Source of the DNA: Actinomycetales bacterium
GTDB lineage: Bacteria > Actinomycetota > Actinomycetes > Actinomycetales > Dermatophilaceae
Length of the DNA: 64,000 nucleotides
Assembly: GCA_002748155.1 (NCBI GenBank)
Contig: PDRO01000002.1
Span: forward strand, 164,505-228,504
Reading direction: 5' to 3'
Shown here: piece by piece, positions 18,201 to 25,464 of the stretch
Numbering within the stretch: position 1 is the first letter of the stretch
How the letters are laid out: each line of letters opens with the position of its first letter
The notes under the pieces: model-generated
Told to the model about the DNA's origin: nothing
The model's input: only the letters and a program-made list of their open reading frames with translations
The model's database searches: none
Position numbers and translations under genes: made by a program

Positions 18201-18278
18201 ATACAACACCCCCACGACCAACAAAGCCAGCCCAACGCCGACGGACACCACAACCTCAACGACCCGCCCCAACCGCAC
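12264..18278 (-). CDS. Giant membrane-anchored surface protein with tandem cadherin/Ig-like and fibronectin type III repeats
   Basis: 2004 residues from a GTG at 18278 with AGAGGAG eight bases upstream. There is one membrane helix at about 8-28 and no typical cleavage site, so it is probably anchored by its N-terminus. Residues about 30-355 are beta-rich and look like a propeller. An acidic linker follows (358-385). From about 385 to 1450 come tandem cadherin-like or Big-type repeats, many carrying a calcium-binding-like NDxDPDGD motif (for example VLANDTDPDGD, PLSNDTDPNGD, VTANDIDPDGD). Residues 1455-1920 hold about five fibronectin type III domains, then a short cysteine-containing end. No sortase signal is visible. 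It heads the operon; its likely role is adhesion or an extracellular filament linked to the complex encoded downstream. Exact domain borders are by eye. Confidence 0.85.
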   Translation of the reverse strand: MRLGRVVEVVVSVGVGLALLVVGVLYQGVPAAQVVLNDGGVWVVNTQARLVGHLNAQSRTLDGGLKALDSVFDLLQAGPSVLIDNRGSRSLQRVDPSTVAITGQLDRQSLHASHGGGRLVVSDPVEGSVWAMGVDGLAGFDVSQDPIVTDEPGVVGVMTLGGMGYAVAPDGSMRSLTWSDVDGWVVGDGGSLAASVPEGAELTAVGDVVVAFDRESGRLITPSAEMRVAGAESVVVQPPGPAGHVVLVAAGSELRSYPLDGGEPERVAVGVSGEPAAPVFHEGCRYGVWSGSGAFVRDCPGDADDVNRVYPDLVGARDLSFRTNRRVIVVNDNVTGDVYLPSDGMSVVNNWDVVKSQVEEEEDDEATDGDLDEAVAPDFTEDQHPPTANPDEFGARAGAATTLPVLANDTDPDGDVLTAVLEQVPEGVSVIPTKGARGLRVDLPAEASGSFSFTYRADDGQERSSPATVTVRVVPVGSNEAPTQVRTARLAVAERAQVTYSVLPDWFDPDGDQIFLRKAVGPDGLKVTYRQDGTLTVKDLGTAGPGLREISVVVSDGELDTEGVVRVQVSPKGVNVPPIANADHYWGSVGESIRVEPLSNDTDPNGDELSLTWVGDSSIGTSVTPDYAGGFFQFTAENAGMYFVQYWVSDGVSRSMNEVRIDVIDPAGKNDPPVAENDLSLLPEGSAAMVDVLANDSDPLGGVLVIQGVSVPESSGLTVEVVNRAQLRISAPAGLPGPTPFTYTISNGYASAVGTVMVLPETATGNTLPPVAVDDEALVRAGDIVTVRVLANDYSPTNMQLKVLGSVEVNSATDVGEAFVSGDVLRFRAGGEPGQARVTYTIEDSAGNVDSAEVRVGVVAFDKENQLPQPRPLEARVVAGNTVNITVPLDGVDPDGDSVQVVGLGDSPELGQAEIERGYIAYTAPEGAFGTDTFTYKVRDRFGGEGSAQVRVGIAPAVGVNQNPVAVADNTAARPGAEIEVDVTANDIDPDGDDVTLVDGSVEPVDDRTNAVTSLNGQRVRITTPEQPGMLQFYYRVVDGQGGSARGVITVLVDEQVPPVAPIAVDDPLTSEDIKGLSEVSVDVLTNDSDPDGSTGKLTVSVESPARVAGEQVVVPVAQDRQVVLYTITDPDGLSAKAAVIVPGAEQTPPTLNPELVPAKVKGGDTLEIDLDEYVMTRAGHRAVLTSATKVSAGTGGDGADLVTGDRSLAFTPEASFIGETFVSFEVTDGETIEDPRGLKATLQLPIVVESSGLFPPVFKPSEIAVAPGEAPEQFDVGAMVTDPDPGDQAKLSFRAGTATSGFEVSVEGQKLVVSAPADTPVGTTGSVEVTVTDGSTDPVTATVPLRVITSTRPLITTRDAEITEARSGETSSIDLDSYVTNPFADRGGVVSLAGAPTVSPAGSGTVTGSGLSLSITPAAEFDGQMVVTYQVQDATKDASRFVTGVVRATVKGQPRAPENVEAVTNASKSATVTWSAGDLRGGTLTGFTVYWDGGSKDCGRVTVCELTRLLENNRDYTFTVTETTEVGESARSAPSNVVRPDVKPNPPSVPVATFGDTSIALKWADGGVPDGGSPVDRYTVSIRPAAGGITQKEVTGTSLTWSGLANGTAYEFQVVAHNQFEHPSDPSGWSSPPEIPAGKPGPPAAPHVDKDPVSTAAPRATVTWSPPAFSNGDTSFTYELRRTGTTTVIYSGSATSTAVTMAVDTHDQSFEVRVTNKSRKWSDWSPASNAVRAFQPPGRPGGFSLTPTGANNTARANFTSAAGNGATSAEIRYQWLAGGASGWVTPGQSITTGAFPNGTTVTVRLRAVSSVNGETAQGPFTTATVNTYGPPRAPAVNAQGHVNNVTLNWNGASTANGRRITAIQVDTSDWNGTTSTLSGSRNEGNGRNQRKCVRARTRDSTGLWGSWSGNSCANTWPSPTAVTTDSGATWNGLQILNLTLRNWNPNSNVYCFMGALGGYQDFSATIRVNGGGDWGPDSPQGPVGKPVAASYLIRPDLISCEQR

Positions 18279-18676
18279 GCCAGCAACTCCTCTTGATGTG
18301 AATCGGACCACGAAAGCCCCCGTGGCACGAGGGTCGTGCGGCAACTCTTGTGCCCATGACAAGGCCCCAGGACCACCCGGGTGACGATGATAGCTGCTGC
18401 CCACCTGTGAGTCGAGCAATAGTCAAGGCCTGAGATTGGATGGCCACGCTGTGCTTCGCAGGAATCGTGCAACAATTGTGACAATCCCGACGGCTTACTC
18501 GCGCGGCAAGCCAGAGTTGCACTTGTCGAACCTGGCAATGAGCCCCAGGGGGGATGCCAGCAATGCCTTGCTCTAGGCATCCCTGCTGATCGATGGCGTC
18601 CAGCCCACGTCGAAGACAGGAGGGTTTTCGGTGCGGAGCCGACTCTGCTCACTCGGGCAGTTTCCATCTCGCCCTG
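18279..18676. other. Intergenic region between truA and the left-end operon
   Basis: About 400 bases without a convincing gene. It holds the promoter and leader described separately, plus C-rich and G-rich runs around 18540-18560 that could fold into a terminator for truA, although no clean stem with a T tract is visible. Short reading frames here lack ribosome sites and family resemblance. Confidence 0.6.
18387..18415 (-). promoter_or_regulatory. Candidate sigma-70 type promoter for the left-end operon
   Basis: Read on the minus strand: a -35-like TCGACT (18410-18415), a 17-base spacer and a -10 TATCAT (18387-18392). Transcription would begin near 18380, about 100 bases before the GTG of the giant surface protein. 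A short hairpin (GCACGA-ggg-TCGTGC, 18325-18339) lies in the resulting leader. A TTGACT further upstream (near 18433) is too far away to pair with this -10. Confidence 0.5.
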
Positions 18677-19597
18677 CTACTCGGGTGTAGCGCGATCGCC
18701 CTCTGATCTCACGAATGGGGCTTCCGGCTCATCGCCCGGCAGCCGGCGCGGCGCTCGGGCCAACTCGGCTTGAGCAGCCAACTGTCCCTGCCGGGGATAG
18801 CTCACCTGTTCGAGGCAGAGTCCTCTGGCTGGCATGACCCGCACTCGACTGTTCCGCAACCGCGACCGCAACACCTCGACGGGCCAATCCACCGGCCGAC
18901 GCCCTTGCCCCACCGGCACCAGCGCGCCGACTAGTGCGCGCACCATGTTGTGGCAGAAAGCATCAGCAGCGATGTCACCGCCCAGCACGCCGTCCGGCTC
19001 TCGACTCCACGTGAAATGCATCAGGGTCCGCACCGTGCTGGCCCCTGCCCGTTTCTTGCAGAAAGCGGCGAAGTCGTGCAAACCCACCAGGGCAGCGGAC
19101 GCCTCTGTCATGGCGGCCTCGTCGAGTCGATCAGCAATCCACACCGTGTCTCGACGCCGCAGCGGATCACGCTGCCCCAGGGCATCGGCAATCCGATAGC
19201 TGTATCGGCGGAAGCTGGCTGAGAAGCGCGCGTCGAATCCCGCTGCGGCCCGGCATACCCTGTGCACGACCACGTCGTGCGGCAACACACCGGCCAACCG
19301 GACGAGCAACGCGTCTTCCGGACTGCGGCGCGAGCGCCCTACGACTGCTTCCAGCGCCGCCGGGTCGACGTCGCAGTGGGCGACCTGCCCCCTGGCATGC
19401 ACCCCGGAATCGGTTCGTCCGGCAACGGTCAGCCGCGGCGGTTCCGGGACACGCAAGAGAGTGCCGAGCGCCTCGGACAGCTCCCCTTCGACCGTGCGAC
19501 GTCCTGGTTGAGCCGCCCATCCGGAGAAGTCAGTGCCGTCGTAGGCGAGGTCGAGCCGCAGACGCACAGCGGATCCGGCAGTGCTCACGCTGCTCAT
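18677..19597 (-). CDS. truA: tRNA pseudouridine(38-40) synthase TruA
   Basis: 306 residues from the ATG at 19597; an in-frame GTG at 19657 would add 20 residues that resemble nothing in the family. The catalytic aspartate lies in the AGRTDSGVHARGQVAH motif, and other TruA blocks are present (LRLDLAYDGTDFSGWAAQPG, FRRYSYRI, DFAAFCKK, FCHNMVRALVG). The enzyme isomerises uridines at positions 38-40 of the anticodon arm in many tRNAs. It follows rplQ, a frequent arrangement, but a strong hairpin terminator separates them, so it may have its own promoter. The C-terminus extends about 40 residues beyond the usual end. Confidence 0.95.
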   Translation of the reverse strand: MSSVSTAGSAVRLRLDLAYDGTDFSGWAAQPGRRTVEGELSEALGTLLRVPEPPRLTVAGRTDSGVHARGQVAHCDVDPAALEAVVGRSRRSPEDALLVRLAGVLPHDVVVHRVCRAAAGFDARFSASFRRYSYRIADALGQRDPLRRRDTVWIADRLDEAAMTEASAALVGLHDFAAFCKKRAGASTVRTLMHFTWSREPDGVLGGDIAADAFCHNMVRALVGALVPVGQGRRPVDWPVEVLRSRLRNSRVRVMPARGLCLEQVSYPRQGQLAAQAELARAPRRLPGDEPEAPFVRSEGDRATPE

Positions 19598-19730
19598 GCT
19601 GCCTTGCCCGTCCTCTCGGGTCTCGCGCTTGAGGCCATGTCCTGATCGGTCCGTCACCTACATGAAGCCGTCACCAGGGCGGCGGTTTCGTGCAGCCCAA
19701 CCGACCTGACCATCGACGAGCTGCGCACGC

Positions 19731-19765
19731 CGAACGGGCCCCATGCATGAGCTGGGGCCCGTTCG
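19731..19765 (-). terminator. Hairpin terminator after rplQ
   Basis: A perfect 13-bp stem (CGAACGGGCCCCA paired with TGGGGCCCGTTCG) with a 9-base loop begins about 20 bases after the rplQ stop. There is no T tract, which is usual for actinobacterial terminators. It marks the end of the long S10-spc-alpha transcription unit. Confidence 0.8.
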
Positions 19766-19786
19766 ATCGATCACGTGTCAAGGCAC

Positions 19787-20398
19787 CTAGTCAGTGCTGT
19801 TGTCGCTCTTGTCGCTCTTGTCGCCGGAATCGGCAGCTGCGGCAACGGAGTCGTCAACGGTTTCGTCACCGGGCGTCGGCTCGTCAGTCGTCGCCTCGGT
19901 GGCTTTGTCGTCTCCAGTCGCCGCGTCAACCGGCGCCTCGTCGACCTTCTCGTCGGTCGGGTCGCTCTTCGTCGAGCTGTCGGCAGCGGCGCGCTTGGTG
20001 GCGGCCTCGGCCTCCTTGACTGTGGCTTTCTTCGGGGAAAGCGGCTCCCGGACCAGCTCGATGACTGCCATCGGAGCGTTATCGCCCTTGCGCGGACCGA
20101 TCTTGGTGATCCGGGTGTAGCCGCCCTGGCGCAGGGTCATGTCCGGCGCGATCTCGGTAAACAGCCGGTGCACGACTCCCTTGTCGCGGACAACGGTGAG
20201 CACTCGACGCCGAGCATGCAGATCGCCGCGCTTAGCGAACGTGATCAGTCGCTCGGCCACCGGCCGCAGTCGCTTGGCCTTGGTCTCGGTCGTAGTGATC
20301 CGGTCGTGCTCGAACAGGGCAGTCGCCAGACCCGCCAGCAACAGGCGTTCGTGCGCCGGCCCGCCACCGAGACGGGGACCCTTGGAAGGGGTAGGCAT
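19787..20398 (-). CDS. rplQ: Ribosomal protein L17 with long acidic tail
   Basis: 203 residues against roughly 120 for most L17 proteins. The first ~122 residues are standard L17 ([52 protein letters not shown]). The remaining ~80 residues are low-complexity and rich in Asp, Thr, Ala and Glu, ending [11 protein letters not shown]17 is a large-subunit protein near the tunnel exit. It is the last gene of the alpha cluster, 24 bases after rpoA, and is followed by a strong terminator. The tail's role is unknown. Confidence 0.97.
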   Translation of the reverse strand: MPTPSKGPRLGGGPAHERLLLAGLATALFEHDRITTTETKAKRLRPVAERLITFAKRGDLHARRRVLTVVRDKGVVHRLFTEIAPDMTLRQGGYTRITKIGPRKGDNAPMAVIELVREPLSPKKATVKEAEAATKRAAADSSTKSDPTDEKVDEAPVDAATGDDKATEATTDEPTPGDETVDDSVAAAADSGDKSDKSDNSTD

Positions 20399-20422
20399 GT
20401 CGTTCTCCTTAGCGGGGGTCTG

Positions 20423-21454
20423 TTAGAACTGCTCGTCCTCGGCGAGCTCACGGCCCTCGAGGTCGTCGTAGTCATCGTCGGAGTAGCTGTCGGCCAAGGC
20501 GCTCGGATCGAAGCCGGGCGGGCTGTCCTTGAGCGCCAGGCTCATACTGGCCAGTTTCGCCTTGACCTCGTCGATCGACTTGGCGCCGAAGTTGCGGATA
20601 TCGAGCAGGTCAGCTTCGCTCCGGCCGACGAGCTCACCGACCGTGTGGATGCCTTCACGCTTGAGGCAGTTGTAGGACCGGACGGTCAGATCCAGGTCCT
20701 CGATCGGCAGCGCGAGGTCGGCGGCCAGGGCGGCATCGGTCGGGCTCGGGCCCATGTCGATGCCCTCGGCTTCGACGTTGAGCTCACGGGCAAGGCCGAA
20801 GAGCTCGACGAGGGTCTTGCCGGCCGATGCCATCGCGTCGCGGGGTGGCATAGCTGACTTGGTCTCGACATCGACGATCAGCCGGTCGAAGTCGGTGCGC
20901 TGCTCGACCCGGGTCGCCTCGACCTTGTAGGTCACGGCAAGCACCGGCGAGTAGATCGAGTCAACCGGGATCCGGCCAATCTCCTGATCACCGGACTTGT
21001 TCTGGACTGCCGAGACATAACCGCGGCCGCGCTCGACGGTCAGCTCCATCTCGATCCGGCCCTTGGCGTTCAGCGTAGCGATGTGCAGGTCGGCATTGTG
21101 CACCTCGACCCCAGCCGGCGGGGAGATGTCGGCCGCCGTGACCGTGCCGGGGCCCTGCTTGCGCAGGTACATGACGACCGGCTCGTCGTGCTCGCTGGAG
21201 ACAACCAGGTTCTTGATGTTGAGGATGATCTCGGTGACATCCTCTTTGCAGCCCGGAATGGTCTGGAACTCGTGCAGCACTCCGTCGACTCGGATCGACG
21301 TCACTGCGGCACCTGGGATGCTGGAGAGCAAGGTGCGGCGCAGAGAGTTGCCGAGGGTGTAGCCGAAACCCGGTTCGAGGGGCTCGATGACGAAGCGGGA
21401 CCGGGTGTCGGTCACGGCTTCTTCACTGAGCACCGGCCGTTGTGCGATGAGCAT
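20423..21454 (-). CDS. rpoA: DNA-directed RNA polymerase subunit alpha
   Basis: 343 residues, normal length. The N-terminal assembly domain ([28 protein letters not shown]) and the C-terminal DNA- and activator-contacting domain ([31 protein letters not shown]) are both complete. Alpha dimers nucleate polymerase assembly. The C-terminal ~30 residues are acidic. It lies between rpsD and rplQ, but a 260-base spacer rich in palindromes separates it from rpsD. Confidence 0.98.
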   Translation of the reverse strand: MLIAQRPVLSEEAVTDTRSRFVIEPLEPGFGYTLGNSLRRTLLSSIPGAAVTSIRVDGVLHEFQTIPGCKEDVTEIILNIKNLVVSSEHDEPVVMYLRKQGPGTVTAADISPPAGVEVHNADLHIATLNAKGRIEMELTVERGRGYVSAVQNKSGDQEIGRIPVDSIYSPVLAVTYKVEATRVEQRTDFDRLIVDVETKSAMPPRDAMASAGKTLVELFGLARELNVEAEGIDMGPSPTDAALAADLALPIEDLDLTVRSYNCLKREGIHTVGELVGRSEADLLDIRNFGAKSIDEVKAKLASMSLALKDSPPGFDPSALADSYSDDDYDDLEGRELAEDEQF

Positions 21455-21494
21455 CGTGCGTCCTTCCCGTGACCGACCGCTATATGACGATCAC

Positions 21495-21528
21495 GTATGC
21501 CGGGTGCCAACCCGGCCGCACGGCATAC
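21495..21528. repeat. Inverted pair of the GTATGCCG octamer (rpsD-rpoA spacer)
   Basis: GTATGCCG at 21495-21502 and its reverse complement CGGCATAC at 21521-21528, with a nested CCGGG...CCCGG stem between them. The RNA would fold into a hairpin between rpsD and rpoA. Similar pairs occur at 42561-42592 and 60455-60500. Confidence 0.75.
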
Positions 21529-21680
21529 CTCTGTCCGTATGTCGTGCCGCTCGCGGATGCGAGCCCGGGAAACCGCCGACCGTAGCGAGGCCCGGCTTCC
21601 CGGAACAGGGGTTCGTTGCCAGTGCAGCGAACCCCTGGCCTTTGGGGGTCCCCCAGGAGGACGGAGTCCCCCGTGGGTGA

Positions 21681-21707
21681 GGTGCACGGGGGGCGAAGCC
21701 TCCCGTG
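21681..21707. repeat. GC-rich hairpin repeat in rpsD-rpoA spacer
   Basis: CACGGGGGG pairs with CCTCCCGTG around a short loop (one G-T mismatch) just after the rpsD stop. Neighbouring bases 21640-21680 carry further GGGGGTCCCCC-type stems. It resembles the repeats near 22830-22881 and 29589-29661. Confidence 0.55.
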
Positions 21708-21714
21708 GGGTGGG

Positions 21715-22323
21715 CTAGTTCTTCGAGTAGAGCTCGACGATGAGCTGTTCGGTGAGCACCGTGTCGATCTGCTCACGGACCGGCAGCTGGTGGATGAGCA
21801 CGGTCAGTGTGCCTTCGACGACCTGCATCCAGGCCGGGACCGGACGGTCGCCGAAGGTCTGGCGCGCCAGGTCGAAGGGGAACAGCTGCGCCGACTGCTT
21901 GCGTACCGTGATGACGTCGAACTGCTCGACCCGGTAGGAGGGCACGTCGACGCGGTGGCCGTTGACCTCGAAGTGGCCGTGGGTGACCAACTGCCGGGCG
22001 TGTCGGCGGGTGCGAGCCAAGCCGGCCCGGTAGACGACGTTGTCGAGACGCGACTCGAGGATCTGCAGCAGCGTGTCACCGGTCTTGCCGGGCCGGTTGG
22101 CTGCCTCCTCGTAGTAACGACGGAACTGCTTCTCCATGACGCCATAGGTGAAGCGAGCCTTCTGCTTCTCCTGTAGCTGGTTGAGGTATTCCTTCTCGGT
22201 GATCCGCCGTCGCCCGTGTTGCCCGGGTGGGAAGGGGCGCGCCTCGAAACTCTTGTCGCCACCGACGAGGTCGGTCTTGAGCCGGCGGGACTTCTTGGTT
22301 ATTGGTCCGGTATACCGAGCCAT
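21715..22323 (-). CDS. rpsD: Ribosomal protein S4
   Basis: 202 residues, full length, starting MARYTGPITKKSRRLKTDLV. It has the S4 RNA-binding domain (LESRLDNVVYRAGLA, ARQLVTHGHFEVNG) and lacks the zinc-binding cysteines of the other S4 type. S4 is a primary 16S rRNA-binding protein that starts 30S assembly. It lies 23 bases after rpsK. In many bacteria S4 represses its own operon by binding the mRNA; the structured spacer just downstream may matter for that, but this is inference. Confidence 0.98.
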   Translation of the reverse strand: MARYTGPITKKSRRLKTDLVGGDKSFEARPFPPGQHGRRRITEKEYLNQLQEKQKARFTYGVMEKQFRRYYEEAANRPGKTGDTLLQILESRLDNVVYRAGLARTRRHARQLVTHGHFEVNGHRVDVPSYRVEQFDVITVRKQSAQLFPFDLARQTFGDRPVPAWMQVVEGTLTVLIHQLPVREQIDTVLTEQLIVELYSKN

Positions 22324-22346
22324 GGGTGTTCGGTCTCCTTCCGGGG

Positions 22347-22751
22347 TCAGACGCGACGGCGCTTGGGTGGGCGGACGCCGTTGTGCGGCGACGGGGTGAC
22401 GTCACTGATCGCGCCGACCTCCAGGCCGGTGGCGGTCAGCGACCGAATCGCCGTCTCGCGCCCGGAGCCCGGGCCCTTGACGAAGACATCGACCTTGCGC
22501 ATCCCGTGCTCCATGGCGCGGCGGGCAGCAGCCTCGGCGGCCAGCTGAGCCGCGAAGGGGGTGGACTTGCGTGAGCCCTTGAAGCCGACCTGGCCAGCCG
22601 AGGCCCACGAGATCACCGCGCCGTTGGGGTCGGTGATCGTGATGATCGTGTTGTTGAACGTGCTCTTGATGTGCGCGTGCCCGTGGGCGACGTTCTTCTT
22701 CTCCTTGCGGCGCACTTTCTTGGTGCCGGCCTGACGGCTCTTGGGAGGCAT
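22347..22751 (-). CDS. rpsK: Ribosomal protein S11
   Basis: 134 residues from the ATG at 22751 ([20 protein letters not shown]). The conserved S11 core is clear: [38 protein letters not shown], and the [13 protein letters not shown] end. It is a 30S platform protein next to the mRNA exit. It lies 135 bases after rpsM, a spacer that holds two copies of a GC-rich hairpin repeat. Confidence 0.98.
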   Translation of the reverse strand: MPPKSRQAGTKKVRRKEKKNVAHGHAHIKSTFNNTIITITDPNGAVISWASAGQVGFKGSRKSTPFAAQLAAEAAARRAMEHGMRKVDVFVKGPGSGRETAIRSLTATGLEVGAISDVTPSPHNGVRPPKRRRV

Positions 22752-22828
22752 CCTGTCTCTTTCTGTCTGCTGTCTACGAGGTGTGTGAGCACTGATCCCG
22801 GGAAAGCGCCGAGCGAAGCGATCCACCT

Positions 22829-22881
22829 GGTTCGCGCGGGCGGAGCCCCTGGGGATGGGGTTCGCGGGGGCAGAGCCCCCG
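22829..22881. repeat. Two tandem copies of a GC-rich hairpin repeat (rpsM-rpsK spacer)
   Basis: Two near-identical units of about 23 bases, 22829-22851 and 22859-22881, both opening GGTTCGCG. The second contains a perfect CGGGGGC-aga-GCCCCCG stem-loop immediately after the rpsM stop. They could tune transcript levels within the operon. Confidence 0.7.
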
Positions 22882-22886
22882 TCGGA

Positions 22887-23267
22887 CTAGTGCTTGCCAG
22901 CCTTCTTCTTGCCGGCGACGGTGCGCTTGGGGCCCTTGCGGGTGCGGGCGTTGGTCTTCGTGCGTTGCCCCCGCACGGGAAGCCCACGGCGGTGCCGTAG
23001 ACCCTCGTAGGAGCCGATCTCGACCTTGCGACGGATGTCGGCGGCCACCTCACGGCGCAGGTCACCTTCCATCTTCGCATTGGCCTCGAGCCAGTCACGC
23101 AACGCGACGAGCTCGGCGTCGGTGAGATCCTTGATCCGGGTGTCGGGGTTGACCCCGGTGGCCTCAATGGCCTTGATCGCTGTGGTGCGCCCGACTCCGT
23201 AGATGGAGGTCAGGCCGATCTCGACGCGCTTGTCGCGCGGCAGATCCACGCCGATGAGACGTGCCAT
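22887..23267 (-). CDS. rpsM: Ribosomal protein S13
   Basis: 126 residues from the ATG at 23267 ([20 protein letters not shown]). The S13 helix-two-turn-helix core ([20 protein letters not shown]) and the basic C-terminal tail that reaches the tRNA sites ([20 protein letters not shown]) are present. It sits in the 30S head and contacts L5 across the subunit bridge. A 287-base spacer separates it from rpmJ, longer than usual for this cluster. Confidence 0.98.
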   Translation of the reverse strand: MARLIGVDLPRDKRVEIGLTSIYGVGRTTAIKAIEATGVNPDTRIKDLTDAELVALRDWLEANAKMEGDLRREVAADIRRKVEIGSYEGLRHRRGLPVRGQRTKTNARTRKGPKRTVAGKKKAGKH

Positions 23268-23554
23268 ATGGGTGTTCTCCTGGGATGGGTGCGGAGGTCT
23301 GGGGCAGTCACCACTCCGGTATGCCGCGGGGCTGGGGCCCGATCCTGCGTTCCATCGCGGATGCAAGGCTCGACGGGTGCCCGAGGTGCGACTGCCGGTC
23401 CCCGGCCTCCGTGCCGGGGGTGGCGTCCTGGCTGGCCGATCTTCCAGGGAGGTGGCCGTTAGGTGCCAGGGGACGGGTGCTGCTCGTGCTGTTCAATTGT
23501 CGTGCTGGGTTCTTTAGTGCGCTGTCTCGAAGATCAGGTGACCGTGGCGACTGC
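23268..23554. other. Spacer between rpmJ and rpsM
   Basis: 287 bases without a supported gene. It contains one GTATGCCG octamer (23319-23326) and several GC-rich inverted segments (for example around 23397-23420). No clear promoter was recognised, though the length would allow one for rpsM-rpsK-rpsD-rpoA-rplQ. Confidence 0.5.
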
Positions 23555-23668
23555 TCAGCCCTGCCGCTGTTTGTGCCGCAGGTTCTCGCAGATCACCATG
23601 ACCCGTCCGTTGCGGCGGATCACCTTGCACTTGTCGCAGATCTTCTTGACGCTCGGCTGGACCTTCAT
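23555..23668 (-). CDS. rpmJ: Ribosomal protein L36 (zinc-binding type)
   Basis: A 37-residue gene found by translating the minus strand: it starts [15 protein letters not shown] and ends [10 protein letters not shown]. The zinc ligands C-x2-C, a third Cys and a His are all present, so this is the zinc-containing form. L36 is a small 50S protein. It follows infA after 17 bases, the usual order. Confidence 0.97.
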   Translation of the reverse strand: MKVQPSVKKICDKCKVIRRNGRVMVICENLRHKQRQG

Positions 23669-23685
23669 CGCCTCGTGTCTTTCGT

Positions 23686-23907
23686 TCAGCGGTACCGGAA
23701 GACGATACGGCCGCGGGTGAGGTCATACGGCGAGAGCTCGACCACGACCCGGTCCTCGGGAAGGATCCGGATGTAGTGCTGACGCATCTTGCCCGAGATG
23801 TGTGCGAGCACCTTGTGTCCGTTGGTTAGCTCCACCCGGAACGTCGCGTTCGGGAGAGCCTCCACGATGGTGCCCTCGATCTCGATGACCCCGTCTTTCT
23901 TGGCCAT
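23686..23907 (-). CDS. infA: Translation initiation factor IF-1
   Basis: 73 residues from the ATG at 23907 ([20 protein letters not shown]), the standard IF-1 length and OB fold ([37 protein letters not shown]). IF-1 binds the 30S A site during initiation. An ATATGG-containing region just upstream gives a ribosome site. It lies 138 bases after map. Confidence 0.98.
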   Translation of the reverse strand: MAKKDGVIEIEGTIVEALPNATFRVELTNGHKVLAHISGKMRQHYIRILPEDRVVVELSPYDLTRGRIVFRYR

Positions 23908-24045
23908 ATCCTCCGTCAATCCGTGTGTCTTGGGACTTCGTGCGTATGACATGTCTGAGGTGCCGTGCGGGCGCACGACACCCAACGGACCACCTTACGC
24001 CACAACGGCGGCAAGCTCGAAATCCGGGGATGTCATGACCGAACC

Positions 24046-24885
24046 TCACTGCACGGGCGCATACGGCAGGCCGAGGCCGGCGAGCCGGTCAGCGCCGCCG
24101 TCGACGGCGGTGAGCACCCAGAGTCCTTCGTCACGGACCGCGACGGTGTGCTCCCAGTGCGCGGCGCGGGTGCCGTCGGCGGTGACCACGGTCCACTCGT
24201 CATCGAGCACCCGAGTGACGTCGCTGCCGAGGGTGACCATCGGTTCGATGGCCCCCGTGTAGCCCGAACGCACGACCGGGCCGCGCTCGTGGATCCGGTA
24301 GTTCGGGATCTGCGGGTCCAGGTGCATCTGGCGGCCGATGGTGTGACCGACATACCCCTCGACGATCCCGTAGCTGCGCCCGTGCCGCGCTTCGGCCGCC
24401 TCGATGCTGTCCTCGATTGCGGCTCCCACGTCGTGGAGAGGCTCTCCGACCCTCAGGGCCGAGATCCCGGCATACAAAGCCTCTTCGGTGACCTGGGACA
24501 AGGCGAGATCCTCGGGCCGGCCCGCGTCGTCACCCCCGACAATGACCGTGACCGCTGCATCACCGTGCCATTCCGCCACGATCGCGCCGCAGTCGATCGA
24601 GAGCAAATCCCCCTCGTGCAACACCCGCTCACCCGGGATGCCGTGCACAACTTCGTCGTTGACGGAGGTGCACAAGGTATGCCGGTAGCCCGGCACTTCG
24701 GCGAACGAGGGCCGACCGCCATGGTCACGGATGTGGGTCTCGGCGAGCCGGTCGAGCGCGATCGTAGTGACACCGGGGCGTGCTGCTCGGCTGACGACCT
24801 GCAAGGTCCGGCCGACGAGCAGTCCGGCTGCCCGCATCAGCTGCAGTTGTTCGTCGGTGCGGGCCGGGGTGTGGCGGCGGCGCAA
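24046..24885 (-). CDS. map: Type I methionine aminopeptidase
   Basis: 279 residues from a probable TTG start at 24885, six bases after the adk stop; the ribosome site is weak, so the exact start is uncertain. The metal ligands of type I MetAP are visible: substrate-binding His in GYRHTLCTSVNDEVVHGIPG, Asp in DCGAIVAEWHGDAA, His in GHTIGRQMH, and Glu in IEPMVTLG and HWEHTVAV. It removes the initiator methionine from new proteins. The secY-adk-map-infA order is the normal one for high-GC Gram-positive bacteria. Confidence 0.95.
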   Translation of the reverse strand: MRRRHTPARTDEQLQLMRAAGLLVGRTLQVVSRAARPGVTTIALDRLAETHIRDHGGRPSFAEVPGYRHTLCTSVNDEVVHGIPGERVLHEGDLLSIDCGAIVAEWHGDAAVTVIVGGDDAGRPEDLALSQVTEEALYAGISALRVGEPLHDVGAAIEDSIEAAEARHGRSYGIVEGYVGHTIGRQMHLDPQIPNYRIHERGPVVRSGYTGAIEPMVTLGSDVTRVLDDEWTVVTADGTRAAHWEHTVAVRDEGLWVLTAVDGGADRLAGLGLPYAPVQ

Positions 24886-24891
24886 AGCGGG

Positions 24892-25464
24892 TCAGCTGAC
24901 GAGGTCGTCGAGCACTGCGGTGAGACGCTCGGTGATCTCGTCGATGGTGCCCATGCCATCGATCTTGCGCAGCACGCCGTTGCGTTCATAGATCCCGGTC
25001 AGCTGCGCGGTCTCAGCGTGGTAGATCCCCATCCGTTCGCGGATCACCTCTTCGGTGTCGTCGGCCCGGCCTTCGACCTGGGCCCGGGCCAACAGCCGCT
25101 GCACCATGGCGTCTTCGTCGACGACGAGCTCGAGCGCGGCGTCGAGCCGGGTGCCCTGGCCGGCCAAGAAGGCGTCCAGATCAGCGACCTGCCCCGTCGT
25201 GCGGGGATAGCCGTCGAGCAGGAAGCCCTTGGCGGCGTCCGGCTGCTGGAGCCGGTCGTGCACGAGTGCGTTGGTCAACTCGTCGGGCACGTACCCACCG
25301 GAGGAGGTGATCGGCTCGACCTGTTTGCCGAGCTCGGTCTGGTTCTTGATGTTCCAGCGGAAGATCGCGCCGGTCGAGATCGCCGGGATGTCGTAGCGCT
25401 CGGCGATCCGAGTTGCCTGGGTGCCCTTGCCGGCCCCGGGGGGGCCCATAATGATCAGTCTCAT
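24892..25464 (-). CDS. adk: Adenylate kinase
   Basis: 190 residues, the short form without the zinc-carrying lid insertion. The P-loop is GPPGAGKGTQA at about residues 7-17; FLLDGYPRTTGQ marks the AMP-binding region and a short lid follows (RAQVEGRADDTEEV). It interconverts ATP, ADP and AMP. It overlaps the secY stop as ATGA and so is translationally coupled to it. Confidence 0.97.
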   Translation of the reverse strand: MRLIIMGPPGAGKGTQATRIAERYDIPAISTGAIFRWNIKNQTELGKQVEPITSSGGYVPDELTNALVHDRLQQPDAAKGFLLDGYPRTTGQVADLDAFLAGQGTRLDAALELVVDEDAMVQRLLARAQVEGRADDTEEVIRERMGIYHAETAQLTGIYERNGVLRKIDGMGTIDEITERLTAVLDDLVS

